Origin: Methylophilaceae bacterium
GTDB lineage: Bacteria; Pseudomonadota; Gammaproteobacteria; Burkholderiales; Methylophilaceae
DNA: 59,192 bases
Assembly (NCBI GenBank): GCA_028823485.1
Contig: JAPKBG010000013.1
Location: forward strand, 1-59,192
Reading direction: 5' to 3'
Part shown: positions 7,901 through 17,555 of the stretch, piece after piece
How the letters are laid out: every line of letters begins with the position of its first letter
Position numbering within the stretch: position 1 is the first letter of the stretch
Program-made: the position numbers and the translations under genes
The notes under the pieces: generated by a model
What the model was told of the DNA's origin: nothing
The model's input: only the letters and a program-made list of their open reading frames with translations
Database searches by the model: none

Positions 7901-8938
7901 CTAGGCTTTTTGTGGCACGTGTACTTGGTCTAAAATCTTAGTGCTTAACTCGCGCGCCAATAAAGTACGACGACTTTCATACATGGAGTTAAACGCCAAC
8001 CTATGAGCAATAATTTCATGGAAAACAGCGTGAATATCTTCAGGATATAAACTATCTCTATCCATCAGCCATGCGTGTACGCGGGCAGCTTTTAACAACA
8101 TGCCCATGCCGCGTGGGCTCGCACCTGCTTGAATTAAACGTTCCACATCAACACTATCCAGTTCAATATCAAACTTGCTTGGGTCTTGTGTGGCTGTCCA
8201 AAGGTTTAAGGCATAGTCTTCAATCACGTCGCTAGACTTGATGTGATCTTGTAATACGTCAGAAAAATCATTGAGTTGGTCATGTTGCAAGATATCACTC
8301 TCGACCGCTTGTGTGAGCTTTTCTGTATGCTGGAATTTGGTATTAAAAATCAATGATTTTCTAATCGCTGGATCGTCTGGAATATCAATAGCAATTTCCA
8401 TCATAAAGCGATCACGTGCTGCAGCAGGAATCTCAAAGGTTTCATTTTTTTCGACTTGGTTACGATCGGCAAATACCAACATGTGCGGGAAGCGGTATTC
8501 CTTTTTAAACGCATTGATATGGCGTTCAGCCATCACTCTTAACATTAAGGCATGCACTTGTGGTCTTGCACGATTGATTTCATTAAAGAAGAAAACGGAT
8601 AGATCTTCGCCTGAGCGGAGTAGAGGGCCTTCATCAATTTGTGGTCGACCATCCTCACCAAGATAAGTATCGTAAATCAAATCATTTGGCATTAAGTCTA
8701 CCGTGCCTTCAATCCGTTCATAGGCACCACCGATACCTCTGGTAATCGCTTGTAGCAATGTGGTTTTACCAACGCCAACGCCACCTTCTAGCAACACATG
8801 ACCGCGCGCAAAAATCGCGATGTTCATTAACCGAATCGCCTTGTCTTGACCCACAATGACTTTTTGCACTTCTGATTCTAGCTTCATTGCCTTGCCGCGC
8901 ATGTCAGCGAGTTGATTGTCTATGGTTGCAGTGTTCAT
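7901..8938 (-). CDS. mxaR: MxaR, MoxR-family AAA+ ATPase
   Basis: This 345-aa AAA+ protein of the MoxR family carries the Walker A motif GGVGVGKT at residues 52-59 and a Walker B region VFFFNEINRA near residue 115. An Arg-finger region (ARDRF) follows near residue 175. MoxR ATPases act as chaperones for metal or cofactor insertion; this one heads the mxaRSACKL group. A good ribosome binding site (AGAGGAAAG) precedes the start. The gene is divergent from the gene at 9123, so the roughly 180-base gap should carry the promoter of the whole six-gene operon. mxaFJGI normally lie directly upstream and are missing here. Confidence 0.9.
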   Translation of the reverse strand: MNTATIDNQLADMRGKAMKLESEVQKVIVGQDKAIRLMNIAIFARGHVLLEGGVGVGKTTLLQAITRGIGGAYERIEGTVDLMPNDLIYDTYLGEDGRPQIDEGPLLRSGEDLSVFFFNEINRARPQVHALMLRVMAERHINAFKKEYRFPHMLVFADRNQVEKNETFEIPAAARDRFMMEIAIDIPDDPAIRKSLIFNTKFQHTEKLTQAVESDILQHDQLNDFSDVLQDHIKSSDVIEDYALNLWTATQDPSKFDIELDSVDVERLIQAGASPRGMGMLLKAARVHAWLMDRDSLYPEDIHAVFHEIIAHRLAFNSMYESRRTLLARELSTKILDQVHVPQKA

Positions 8939-9122
8939 ACTTTCCTCTGAGTAAAATTTTTAAGTCAAATAATAAATGATTAAGTGAAATGCTGGCTTAC
9001 AGTTTCTGATATAGCTTGTGATTTATTAAGAAATAAACTACCATCCAGACAGGTCTGTTCATAATTAGTTTGCAATAGAATGCATGACTTTGCAAGACTT
9101 TTATAAAAGAAACGTTTAAACC

Positions 9123-9878
9123 ATGGCGAGAGCTGAATTGTTAACCTTTGCAGATTTTTATGGGAGGTATGAAAGTACCGGTAAAACACAACTGGCTCGC
9201 CTGTTGAAGCTGTCTGGCGCCATCGAAAAGTGGAGCCAAGGCCGTGGTGCTGACCATGCTGAAGTGGTGAACGAATTTTCCATTAAAGACGTGCAAGCGC
9301 TAAGGAATCTCATCGAAAACGAAGTCGCTTCCATCAGTCATAATGCCGCAGCTACTGACGCGAATGTAATGACTGACCAGATTTTATTTCTCATCAACGG
9401 AGCCGTTAAAGTACAGCTGCAAAGCAGCTCAAGTACGACATGGCCGCTGGTGAATCAAACCATTAAAGCATTGGTTTCTCCTCGAAAAAAACAGAATAGC
9501 CTCATCCTTGCATTGACCAGTGTTGTGTTGATTGCAGGCTTTGCGTTCACCTTACTTTCAATTAACAACAAACAGAAGCCAACGACAGACTTGATCCCAA
9601 TAGAAGCGGCACAAGACATGTCTATTAATCAAGCTGGGAGCCAAACGGTGGATAACTTAATTGCGGTGTATCAAAAAATGCAAAGCGGAGAGTGCCAACT
9701 GCCACAAGCATTGGTGTTGCAGCCTAAAGACCGTGAGGCATTTATTGCCTTTGTGACGGAAGGAAAAGTGAATATCAATACTGCAGATAGCCTAAAAAAA
9801 TCATTAGAGTATGTCGATTGTAAGTACCCGCAAAAGCTAATGAATAACCCGTTAAACCGCTCACCAGAGAATGGATAA
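9123..9878 (+). CDS. Membrane-anchored protein with a TetR-like ligand-domain region, no HTH
   Basis: This 251-aa protein of unknown function has three visible parts. Residues 20-120 are helical and align by eye with the ligand-binding half of TetR regulators (for example TDQILFLINGAV against GQQLMIIFEGAG in the neighbour). Residues about 124-147 are a transmembrane helix (LILALTSVVLIAGFAFTLLS). The remaining ~100 residues are soluble and carry two cysteines. No DNA-binding helix-turn-helix is present, and an in-frame stop lies two codons before the start. A complete TetR gene begins five bases downstream, so the pair is probably co-transcribed. The TetR relationship is an inference. Confidence 0.55.
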   Translation: MARAELLTFADFYGRYESTGKTQLARLLKLSGAIEKWSQGRGADHAEVVNEFSIKDVQALRNLIENEVASISHNAAATDANVMTDQILFLINGAVKVQLQSSSSTTWPLVNQTIKALVSPRKKQNSLILALTSVVLIAGFAFTLLSINNKQKPTTDLIPIEAAQDMSINQAGSQTVDNLIAVYQKMQSGECQLPQALVLQPKDREAFIAFVTEGKVNINTADSLKKSLEYVDCKYPQKLMNNPLNRSPENG

Positions 9879-9883
9879 CCAAC

Positions 9884-10441
9884 ATGAATAAAATGCACGA
9901 TAAAATAGTAGCTACAGCCACCCAACTTTTTGAAGCGCGAGGCATTAATGCTTCTGGCGTTGATTTAATCATTCGTGAAAGTGGTGTTGCCAAAGCGACG
10001 CTTTATAAATACTTCCCAAGTAAAAACCAGCTCATCATCAGCTACTTGCGCGATAAGTCTGATCGCCTATATACCTGGCTAGAAGAAAACCTGATTGATA
10101 AAAAGAAAGACTCGCTTGAGGTGTTGCTAGCGCTTTGTGATTTGTTTGAATTATGGCTTACTAAGCCAGAGTTTCACGGGCTGCCATTTCATATCGCATC
10201 GGTTGAGTTTCCTGAGGCTAATCATCCAATCAACCTCTACTCTGCTGAGTTGTCAAAAGAGTTGCAGCTTTATTTTTCCAAGATAGCAAAAAAAGCGAAG
10301 ATTAAAGACCCAGAGACATTGGGGCAGCAGTTGATGATTATTTTTGAAGGTGCCGGATTGGTTGAGGGGTTGAGTCCAGGGACTGGAGCAGCATTGAGAG
10401 CGAAGAAAGCAGCAGTAACGCTGATTAAATCATCCACATAG
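9884..10441 (+). CDS. TetR-family transcriptional regulator
   Basis: This 185-aa regulator has a canonical TetR N-terminal DNA-binding domain: helix 1 HDKIVATATQLFEARG, then a recognition region SGVAKATLYKYFPSKNQLI (about residues 29-47). The C-terminal ligand-binding domain is helical and of usual length. The gene follows the membrane-anchored gene by five bases. fabAB, which TetR-type regulators such as FabR control in other bacteria, starts about 150 bases downstream in the same direction, but no operator palindrome is obvious and the target is unknown. Confidence 0.85.
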   Translation: MNKMHDKIVATATQLFEARGINASGVDLIIRESGVAKATLYKYFPSKNQLIISYLRDKSDRLYTWLEENLIDKKKDSLEVLLALCDLFELWLTKPEFHGLPFHIASVEFPEANHPINLYSAELSKELQLYFSKIAKKAKIKDPETLGQQLMIIFEGAGLVEGLSPGTGAALRAKKAAVTLIKSST

Positions 10442-10588
10442 TAATCACAAGCCTAAGCGGCCAATAATGGGGAGGTTCCCCTTTAATTTTGATGACATTC
10501 GACATTAAATCGCAGTTAGGGGTTTCATGAAAACCGTTTTAAAGCGAAAATAGGATTAATCATAATTAAATTAACAAAGAAAACTCGA

Positions 10589-11104
10589 ATGGCAAACCAA
10601 AGTAGTTATACAAAAGAAGAATTATTAACTTGCGGGCAAGGCGGAATGTTTGGTGAAGGTAATGCGCAATTACCATTACCACCTATGCTGATGTTTGATC
10701 GCATTGTGAGTATTGCCGAAGACGGTGGTGCATACAACGAAGGTCAAATCATTGCAGAGTTGGATATTAATCCTGACTTATGGTTTTTTGACTGTCACTT
10801 TACAGGGGATCCTGTAATGCCTGGCTGCTTAGGCTTAGATGCGATGTGGCAATTAGTTGGTTTTTACTTAGGCTGGAAAGGTGGTCCTGGTAGAGGCCGT
10901 GCTTTAGGAGTTGGTGAAGTGAAATTCTCAGGCCAAGTGTTACCAGAGACGAAGATGGTAACGTATAAAATTGACTTAAAACGTGTGATATTACGCAAGC
11001 TGGTTATGGGTATTGCGGATGCAACGATGTCTATTGATGGTCGAGAGATTTATGTCGCTAAAGATTTACGTGTAGGCTTATTCACGCGTACAGACAACTT
11101 TTAA
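10589..11104 (+). CDS. fabA: 3-hydroxydecanoyl-ACP dehydratase/isomerase
   Basis: FabA (171 aa, the usual length) dehydrates 3-hydroxyacyl-ACP and isomerises trans-2- to cis-3-decenoyl-ACP, the branch point of anaerobic unsaturated fatty acid synthesis. The catalytic pair is His70 in [13 protein letters not shown] and Asp84 in LGLDAMW. fabB follows with about 20 bases between, the classical fabA-fabB arrangement. The start is the first Met of a clean open frame after an AT-rich leader. Confidence 0.96.
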   Translation: MANQSSYTKEELLTCGQGGMFGEGNAQLPLPPMLMFDRIVSIAEDGGAYNEGQIIAELDINPDLWFFDCHFTGDPVMPGCLGLDAMWQLVGFYLGWKGGPGRGRALGVGEVKFSGQVLPETKMVTYKIDLKRVILRKLVMGIADATMSIDGREIYVAKDLRVGLFTRTDNF

Positions 11105-11126
11105 TTTGATGCAAGGAGAGCACATG

Positions 11127-12359
11127 ATGAAACGTGTCGTGATTACAGGGTTAGGCATCGTATCTAGCCTAGGTAACAACAAACAAGAGGTGAAAGATAG
11201 CCTGTTTGAAGGTAAGTCCGGCATTTCGTTTAAGCAAGAGTATGCAGACCGTGGTATGCGGTCGCATGTTGCTGGCGATATCAAAAATTTAGATATTGAA
11301 GCGCTGATTGATCGTAAATTATTACGCTTTATGGCGAAAGGTCATGCGTACACTTGGCTAGCCATGCAGCAGGCAATTGAAGATGCCAAGATGCCTGAGG
11401 ATTTGGTTTCTAATGTGCGTACTGGCTTGATTGTTGGCGCAGGTGGCACATCGACAGAAAGTATGTTGCTAGCGACAAATGCCTTGGCAGAAAAAGGCAT
11501 TCGTCGTGTTGGCCCTTATCAAGTGACTAAAACCATGAGTAGCGGTATTGCCGCATCCCTGGCGACAGGTGCAAAAATCAAAGGCATTAACTACGGCATT
11601 AGCTCAGCTTGTTCGACTAGCGCACACTGTATCGGTGCTGGTGTAGAGCAAATTCAGTTGGGTAAACAAGATGTGATTTTTGCTGGCGGTGGTGAAGAAG
11701 AGCATTGGACAATGAGCTTCTTATTTGATGGCATGGGGGCGCTTTCTAGCAAATATAACGATACGCCTGACAAAGCATCACGTACTTATGATGCTGACCG
11801 TGATGGCTTTGTGATTTCTGGTGGCGGAGGTATTGTAGTGCTAGAAGAGTATGAGCATGCCAAAGCCCGTGGTGCAAAGATCTATGCGGAAGTGCTAGGT
11901 TACGGAGCAACGTCAGATGGTTACGACATGGTTGCCCCTAGTGGCGAAGGCGCATTTCGTTGTATGAATCTTGCACTGCAAGGGCATGATGGTAATAAAA
12001 TCGAGAAAGTTGACTACATCAACACGCATGGTACATCAACGCCAGTTGGTGATACTAAAGAGATCGAAGCGATTCGTCAGGTATTTGGTGATTCAGATAC
12101 GGCGATTGCCTCTACGAAATCATTATCAGGCCATGCATTAGGTGCGGCAGGGGTGAATGAGGCGATCTACACCTTAATTATGATGGAAAATGATTTCATT
12201 GCGGCTTCAGCTAATATCGAGACCTTAGATCCAGCAGCAGAGGGTTTGAATATCATCCAAAAACGGATTGATAATGTGAAAATTGAAACAGCATTGTCTA
12301 ACAGTTTTGGCTTTGGCGGTACGAATGCGACACTGACCTTATCAACCAAAAACCTATAG
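11127..12359 (+). CDS. fabB: 3-oxoacyl-ACP synthase I
   Basis: FabB elongates cis-3-decenoyl-ACP made by FabA and so commits the chain to unsaturated fatty acids. The thiolase-fold catalytic triad is visible: Cys in SSACSTSAH (about residue 163), His in [11 protein letters not shown] and His in [11 protein letters not shown]. An AAGGAG ribosome binding site at 11113-11118 sits eight bases before the ATG at 11127. ATG at 11124 is an equally legal start, and a reading from 11106 lacks this spacing. The length of about 410 aa is standard. Confidence 0.95.
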   Translation: MKRVVITGLGIVSSLGNNKQEVKDSLFEGKSGISFKQEYADRGMRSHVAGDIKNLDIEALIDRKLLRFMAKGHAYTWLAMQQAIEDAKMPEDLVSNVRTGLIVGAGGTSTESMLLATNALAEKGIRRVGPYQVTKTMSSGIAASLATGAKIKGINYGISSACSTSAHCIGAGVEQIQLGKQDVIFAGGGEEEHWTMSFLFDGMGALSSKYNDTPDKASRTYDADRDGFVISGGGGIVVLEEYEHAKARGAKIYAEVLGYGATSDGYDMVAPSGEGAFRCMNLALQGHDGNKIEKVDYINTHGTSTPVGDTKEIEAIRQVFGDSDTAIASTKSLSGHALGAAGVNEAIYTLIMMENDFIAASANIETLDPAAEGLNIIQKRIDNVKIETALSNSFGFGGTNATLTLSTKNL

Positions 12360-12411
12360 TGTGCGTTAAGTAGCTATCAACTTTAAAAGTGAGTGTTATT
12401 AAATACGCACA

Positions 12412-12907
12412 ATGAAGCGGCTGTTTGCTGTATCAGTTCTTTTGGTTGTAGTTGGCTGTGCCAGTATCTTGGGTGACCACACCGTGAATGTCACGGGCGC
12501 GGAAATCCAGCAGAAGCTGAATGAAAAACTGGCCATTCCGATTTCCCTATTAAAAGTGTTCGATGTGAACTTGAGTAACTATCTGGTGACATTTGATCAA
12601 GCAACAGAGCATATGCTTACCGTAATGGATGCCGACTTGTCGAGTGCTTTTTTAATCATAACCTATCTGGTAAACTCGGCATTTCTGGCAAATTACGCTT
12701 TGATGCGGCAAACAGCGCGATTGTGTTGGACGCACCTAAAGTTGAGCAAATTAATTTCGATGGCGCGAGTGAAAGTACAATGACTTGTTGAGTGCCTTAG
12801 CCAAAACAGTCGGCGGCGATATGCTGAATGGGCTGACACTTTACAAAGTTAAACCTGAGGATTTAACCGTGGGATGCACGCAATACTTGCCTAAAATTTG
12901 CAGGTGA
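12412..12907 (+). pseudogene. DUF1439 (YceB-like) lipoprotein gene broken by two frameshifts
   Basis: The first frame gives a lipoprotein signal with lipobox VVVGC (Cys at residue 16) and the start of a DUF1439 domain. After a run of six T (about 12648-12653) the family-like sequence continues in another frame (NHNLSGKLGISGKLRFDA, then IVLDAPKVEQINFDG) and stops at a TGA just past 12780. A third frame then continues with SALAKTVGGDMLNGLTLYKV up to 12907. The pieces join into a full-length ~165-aa protein only with two single-base corrections. It may be a true pseudogene or an assembly error. YceB-type proteins are lipoproteins of unknown role. Confidence 0.75.
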
Positions 12908-12978
12908 CTAATAATGAATTGCAAATAATGCTATTAGCACAATAATTAATGGCTTCTTAGGGTAGTGATTAGCAGCAA

Positions 12979-13347
12979 TTATAAAATGAGCGCTGCAGCA
13001 ACATTCCGACCTTCACTCATCAGTATATTGTAAGTTCTACACGCGGCATCGGTCGTCATACATTCTATGGCAAGCCCTTTTGCAGTTAACGCCACGGTTA
13101 ATTGTGGATGAACAAATTGATGCGTAGCACCTGTGCCGAGTAAAACAACCTCCGGATTTAAGTCGGAAATGGTGTCGAAGTCTTGTGACGTCAAGCTTTT
13201 GAAATATTTTGCAGGCCAATCCAATATCAGTTTATCGGGCAAGACAATCAATTGCTGTGTATAACGCTGCTTATTGATGTCCACAAAGCCATCGCCGTAA
13301 GCTGTAATCAGGTTATTGTTTTCTGCTTGTGTTAAGTGTAATTTCAT
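12979..13347 (-). CDS. Mth938-family (DUF498) protein
   Basis: This 122-aa protein is of the Mth938/NDUFAF3-like family, recognisable by the pattern VLLGTGATHQFVHPQL and the closing region TTDAACRTYNILMSEGRNVAAALI. Bacterial members are uncharacterised; the mitochondrial relative assists complex I assembly. In betaproteobacteria the gene typically sits divergently beside alaA-hom-thrC, as it does here, which supports the call but says nothing certain about function. Confidence 0.82.
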   Translation of the reverse strand: MKLHLTQAENNNLITAYGDGFVDINKQRYTQQLIVLPDKLILDWPAKYFKSLTSQDFDTISDLNPEVVLLGTGATHQFVHPQLTVALTAKGLAIECMTTDAACRTYNILMSEGRNVAAALIL

Positions 13348-13521
13348 AAGAGTTATTTTAACTAACTCTGATGGGTATACATAGGTGAAAATGGAATTGC
13401 TTGTACGTCTATTTTAAATATAATTTAAAATCATAGCGCCCGCACAAGACCAGTTTGCAAGGTAATTTAATTAAGGCGTTTTACGAAGCCACCCCTAGCA
13501 TTTGTTATAATGTGATTAATT

Positions 13522-14769
13522 ATGAATAAAGCACCCAAATATAAGTTAAAGAAATCCTTTAAATTAGACGATGTCTGTTACGACATTCGCGGACCTGTGA
13601 TGGATCGTGCGCAACGAATGGAAGAAGATGGGAAGCGCATTATCAAGCTGAACATTGGCAATCCTGCTGCATTTGGTTTTGAAGTGCCTGAAGAAATTCA
13701 GGAAGATGTGATAAGTAATATTTCAAAAGCAGCTGGCTACACCGATAGTCGAGGCTTGTTTGAAGCACGCAAAGCCATCATGCATTACGCACAACGTAAG
13801 CACATCAGAGGCGTGAGAGTAAACGACATTATGATTGGTAATGGCGTTTCTGAGCTAATTGTGATGGCCATGCATGGCCTGCTTAATAATGGTGACCAAG
13901 TGCTGGTGCCAGCGCCAGATTATCCATTATGGACGGCTTCTGCGCACTTGGCTGGTGGTGAGGCTAGACATTATATTTGTGATGAAGAGAATGGTTGGTT
14001 ACCAGATTTAGCCGATATTGAATCTAAGATTAATGCGAATACACGGGCGATTGTGGTGATTAATCCTAACAATCCAACGGGTGCGATTTATCCAAAAGAA
14101 ACATTAGAGGGCTTGATTGCGATTGCAAGGCATCACCAACTTGTGATCTTTGCTGATGAAATTTACGACCAAGTGTTGTATGACGGTCAAAAGCATATTT
14201 CTATGGCATCATTGGCTGACGATGTGTTGTTTGTTACGTTTAACGGCTTATCAAAAAACTACCGTTCTTGCGGTTATCGTTCAGGTTGGATGATTATTTC
14301 TGGCGATAAAGAATATGCTTCTGACTATATTGAAGGCTTGAATATGCTAGCTTCCATGCGCTTGTGCAGTAATGTACCGGGTCAGTTAGCGATACAGACT
14401 GCATTAGGTGGCTATGAGAGTATTGAGGATTTAGTTGCGCCGAGCGGGCGATTATGTAAGCAACGTGATTTAGCGTACGACATGCTGACAGCGATTCCCG
14501 GTGTCACCTGTGTGAAACCACAAGCAGCACTGTACTTATTCCCTAAGTTAGATCCTGCGATTTACCCGATTGAAGATGATCAGCAATTTGTTTTAGAATT
14601 GCTGGAAGAGGAAAAAGTATTGTTAGTGCAGGGCACAGGGTTTAACTGGAAAACAGCGGATCATTTCCGCATCGTATTTTTACCGAATATCGATGATTTG
14701 ACGGTCGCGATGAATCGCATTGCAAGATTCTTAAAAAATTACAGAATGAAACACGGAGCAAAAGATTGA
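13522..14769 (+). CDS. alaA: Alanine-synthesising aminotransferase (AlaA type)
   Basis: This 415-aa class I/II PLP aminotransferase is very similar along its length to E. coli AlaA, which makes alanine from pyruvate and glutamate. Landmarks are the substrate-binding N-terminus CYDIRGPV, IGNGVSELIV, the NPNNPTGA motif at about residues 181-188, ADEIYDQVLYD and the Schiff-base Lys245 in NGLSKNYRS. The stop overlaps the TTG start of hom, so alaA, hom and thrC form one operon linking pyruvate- and aspartate-family amino acids. Confidence 0.9.
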   Translation: MNKAPKYKLKKSFKLDDVCYDIRGPVMDRAQRMEEDGKRIIKLNIGNPAAFGFEVPEEIQEDVISNISKAAGYTDSRGLFEARKAIMHYAQRKHIRGVRVNDIMIGNGVSELIVMAMHGLLNNGDQVLVPAPDYPLWTASAHLAGGEARHYICDEENGWLPDLADIESKINANTRAIVVINPNNPTGAIYPKETLEGLIAIARHHQLVIFADEIYDQVLYDGQKHISMASLADDVLFVTFNGLSKNYRSCGYRSGWMIISGDKEYASDYIEGLNMLASMRLCSNVPGQLAIQTALGGYESIEDLVAPSGRLCKQRDLAYDMLTAIPGVTCVKPQAALYLFPKLDPAIYPIEDDQQFVLELLEEEKVLLVQGTGFNWKTADHFRIVFLPNIDDLTVAMNRIARFLKNYRMKHGAKD

Positions 14770-16067
14770 AGCAACTTAATGTAGGAATTATTGGTTTAGG
14801 TACGGTAGGTGGTGGCACTTACACGGTATTAAAACGCAATGGTGATGAAATGGCGCGCCGTACAGGTGTTGATATCAAAGTGACGCATGTTGCTGATAGA
14901 AATATTGAACTTGCTAATGAGTTGACTAGCGGTGATGTTGAGATTACAGATGATGCTTTTGCGCTAGTGGCTAATCCAGCAGTCGATGTGGTTGTTGAGT
15001 TGATTGGCGGTATTACTATCGCGAAAGATATCGTATTAAAAGCCATTGAAAATAAAAAACATGTGGTGACTGCTAATAAAGCATTGATTGCGATGCATGG
15101 TAATGAAATCTTTTTAGCAGCACAAAAAATGGGCGTTATGGTCGCTTATGAAGCTGCCGTTGCTGGGGGTATTCCTATCATCAAAGCCTTACGTGAAGGC
15201 TTGGGTGCTAATCGTATCGAGTGGCTTGCGGGTATTATTAATGGCACAACTAACTTCATTCTGACCGAAATGCGTGAAAAAGGCTTAACTTATCAAGATG
15301 TGATTGGCGAAGCGCAACGTTTAGGTTATGCCGAAGCAGATCCAACGTTTGATGTAGAGGGCATTGATGCTGCGCATAAGTTGGTGATTATGGCTTCTAT
15401 TGCTTTTGGCATGCCATTAAAATTTGATGACGTCTATACAGAGGGAATTACCCAACTAGCACAATCTGATATCAAATATGCTGAAGAATTAGGTTACATT
15501 GTTAAGCTGCTTGCCGTGACTAAACGTACCGATAAAGGCGTTGAATTACGCGTACACCCAACTTTGATTCCTGAAAAACGCCTAGTGGCGAATGTGGATG
15601 GCGCAATGAATGCTGTGCTGGTACAAGGCGATGCGGTTGGACCAACACTTTATTACGGCGCAGGTGCTGGCGCTGAACCGACCGCCAGTGCGGTGATTGC
15701 TGATCTCATTGATATTGCACGATTAAAAGATGCTAACGACATTCAACGTGCCCCGGCATTAGGTTATCAAGCGGATCAAGTGCAAGATTTAATGGTGTTA
15801 CCAATTGCAGAAATTGCCAGTGCTTACTACCTACGCATGCATGCAACGGATAAGCCGGGTGTGATTGCCGCTGTGACGAAAATCTTAGCGGATAGAGCGA
15901 TTTCAATCGACGCCATGATACAACCGGCAGCCACAACTGGGGCTGACATCGTGTTACTGACGCATGAAACTGTAGAGAAGAATATGGATACTGCGATTGC
16001 TGAAATCGAAGCGCTGTCGGATGTAGAAGGAAAACTTGTGAAACTGCGTATGGAGTCGCTAGGTTAA
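14766..16067 (+). CDS. hom: Homoserine dehydrogenase
   Basis: This 433-aa monofunctional enzyme reduces aspartate semialdehyde to homoserine for threonine and methionine. It has an N-terminal NAD(P) Rossmann motif (GLGTVGGGTY at residues 11-20), the family region AYEAAVAGGIPIIKAL, the catalytic segment GIINGTTNFIL, and a C-terminal ACT domain (from about residue 350, MHATDKPGVIAAVTKIL) for feedback control by threonine. The start codon is TTG, overlapping the alaA stop as TTGA, with CGGAG about eight bases upstream. No ATG or GTG could include the Rossmann motif. Confidence 0.95.
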   Translation: MKQLNVGIIGLGTVGGGTYTVLKRNGDEMARRTGVDIKVTHVADRNIELANELTSGDVEITDDAFALVANPAVDVVVELIGGITIAKDIVLKAIENKKHVVTANKALIAMHGNEIFLAAQKMGVMVAYEAAVAGGIPIIKALREGLGANRIEWLAGIINGTTNFILTEMREKGLTYQDVIGEAQRLGYAEADPTFDVEGIDAAHKLVIMASIAFGMPLKFDDVYTEGITQLAQSDIKYAEELGYIVKLLAVTKRTDKGVELRVHPTLIPEKRLVANVDGAMNAVLVQGDAVGPTLYYGAGAGAEPTASAVIADLIDIARLKDANDIQRAPALGYQADQVQDLMVLPIAEIASAYYLRMHATDKPGVIAAVTKILADRAISIDAMIQPAATTGADIVLLTHETVEKNMDTAIAEIEALSDVEGKLVKLRMESLG

Positions 16068-16069
16068 AT

Positions 16070-17500
16070 ATGAAATATTTAAGTACACGCGGACATTCTC
16101 CCGCTTTAAGTTTTAGTGATGTATTGCTCGGTGGTTTAGCCCCTGATGGCGGCTTATATTTGCCAGAAAAATACCCCCAATTTGACGATGCCGATTTAAC
16201 GGCAATTCGTGAGATGAACTATCGTGATTTAGCCTTTGCGATTTTGTCACGCTTGATTGCAGACAGTGATATTCCTGCCGATGATTTGCGCGGTATTATC
16301 AATAAAACCTATACCGCAGAGGTTTATGGTTTTACGCGCAAAGACCAAAATGCAGAAGACATCACGCCGACAGTTAAGTTAGAAGACGACCTATATCTGC
16401 TTTCACTTTCTAATGGTCCAACGCTCGCTTTTAAAGACATGGCCATGCAGTTATTAGGTAATTTGTTTGAGTATGTACTGGATAAAAAGGGCGAAACCAC
16501 CAATATTCTAGGCGCGACTTCTGGCGATACTGGCCCTGCGGCTGAGTACGCGATGCGTGGCAAAAAAGGTGTTAGCGTATTTATGTTATCACCACATGAA
16601 AAAATGAGCCGTTTCCAAACTGCACAAATGTTCAGTTTGCAAGATGATAATATCCATAACATTGCTGTGAAAGGCGTGTTCGATGATTGCCAAGACATGG
16701 TGAAAGCCGTTTCTAATGACGCGGCATTTAAAGCCAAATACAAAATTGGCGCTGTGAACTCCATTAACTGGGGGCGCATTGTGGCACAAGTAATTTACTA
16801 CTTCAAAGGCTACTTCGCTGTTACCGAAAGCAACGAGCAAAAAGTCGATTTTACCGTGCCATCAGGCAACTTTGGTAACGTCTGTGCAGGCCATATTGCA
16901 CGCATGATGGGTCTGCCAATTGATAAGCTGGTGGTCGCCACTAATGAGAATGACGTCTTAGACGAGTTCTTTAAAACAGGGATTTATCGCCCACGTGGTT
17001 CAGCCAACACTTTCCATACCTCTAGCCCTTCAATGGACATTAGTAAGGCGTCAAATTTTGAACGTTTCATTTATGACTTGCTCGACCAAAATGGCGACAA
17101 AGTCCGTGACCTTTGGTCAGGTGTAGATCAGGGTGGTGCTTTTAATGTGAAAACGTTAATGACTAAAGTGCGAGGCTTTGGTCTTGTTTCTGGCAGCAGC
17201 AATCACGAAGCGCGCATGCAAACGATACGCGCCACTAACGCCAAATATGGCGTTATTATCGACACACATACTGCTGATGGCCTTAAAGTGGCGCTAGAAC
17301 ATCGTGAGAAAGGTACGCCGATGGTAGTGCTAGAAACGGCGCTAGCGGCTAAATTTGAAGATGCATTAGTGGAAGCGTTAGGTGATGTGCCACCAAGACC
17401 AGAAAGCTTAAACGGTATCGAAGACTTTCCGCAAAAATTTACGGTGATGGAAGCAAGCGCACAAAACATTAAAGGCTTTATTGCTAAAGCCATTGATTAA
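16070..17500 (+). CDS. thrC: Threonine synthase
   Basis: This 476-aa PLP enzyme converts O-phosphohomoserine to threonine. It has the family N-terminus YLSTRGHSPALSF, the cofactor Lys in the segment GPTLAFKDMAMQ (about residue 124), and GATSGDTGPAAEYA for phosphate binding. The long form (about 470-480 aa) is normal for proteobacteria. It begins two bases after the hom stop, as last gene of the alaA-hom-thrC operon. thyA follows after about 55 bases in the same direction and may share the transcript. Confidence 0.96.
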   Translation: MKYLSTRGHSPALSFSDVLLGGLAPDGGLYLPEKYPQFDDADLTAIREMNYRDLAFAILSRLIADSDIPADDLRGIINKTYTAEVYGFTRKDQNAEDITPTVKLEDDLYLLSLSNGPTLAFKDMAMQLLGNLFEYVLDKKGETTNILGATSGDTGPAAEYAMRGKKGVSVFMLSPHEKMSRFQTAQMFSLQDDNIHNIAVKGVFDDCQDMVKAVSNDAAFKAKYKIGAVNSINWGRIVAQVIYYFKGYFAVTESNEQKVDFTVPSGNFGNVCAGHIARMMGLPIDKLVVATNENDVLDEFFKTGIYRPRGSANTFHTSSPSMDISKASNFERFIYDLLDQNGDKVRDLWSGVDQGGAFNVKTLMTKVRGFGLVSGSSNHEARMQTIRATNAKYGVIIDTHTADGLKVALEHREKGTPMVVLETALAAKFEDALVEALGDVPPRPESLNGIEDFPQKFTVMEASAQNIKGFIAKAID

Positions 17501-17555
17501 AGCCTTGATTAAAATCGCTGGTAAAACGATTCGCTAAAGCAGGGATTCAACACTG

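Noticed and set aside
8271-8666. 131-codon plus-strand frame opposite mxaR
   Set aside because: It is an antisense shadow of the conserved AAA+ core; composition is Ser/Arg-rich and not protein-like.
3554-8938. Generic aerotolerance (Bat) operon instead of mxa genes
   Set aside because: The order MoxR, DUF58, MxaA-like, VWA, small TPR-like, VWA with overlapping junctions matches mxaRSACKL better than batABCDE, and the host otherwise looks like a methylotroph.
16324-16779. 151-codon minus-strand frame in thrC
   Set aside because: Antisense shadow of a highly conserved gene without its own signals.
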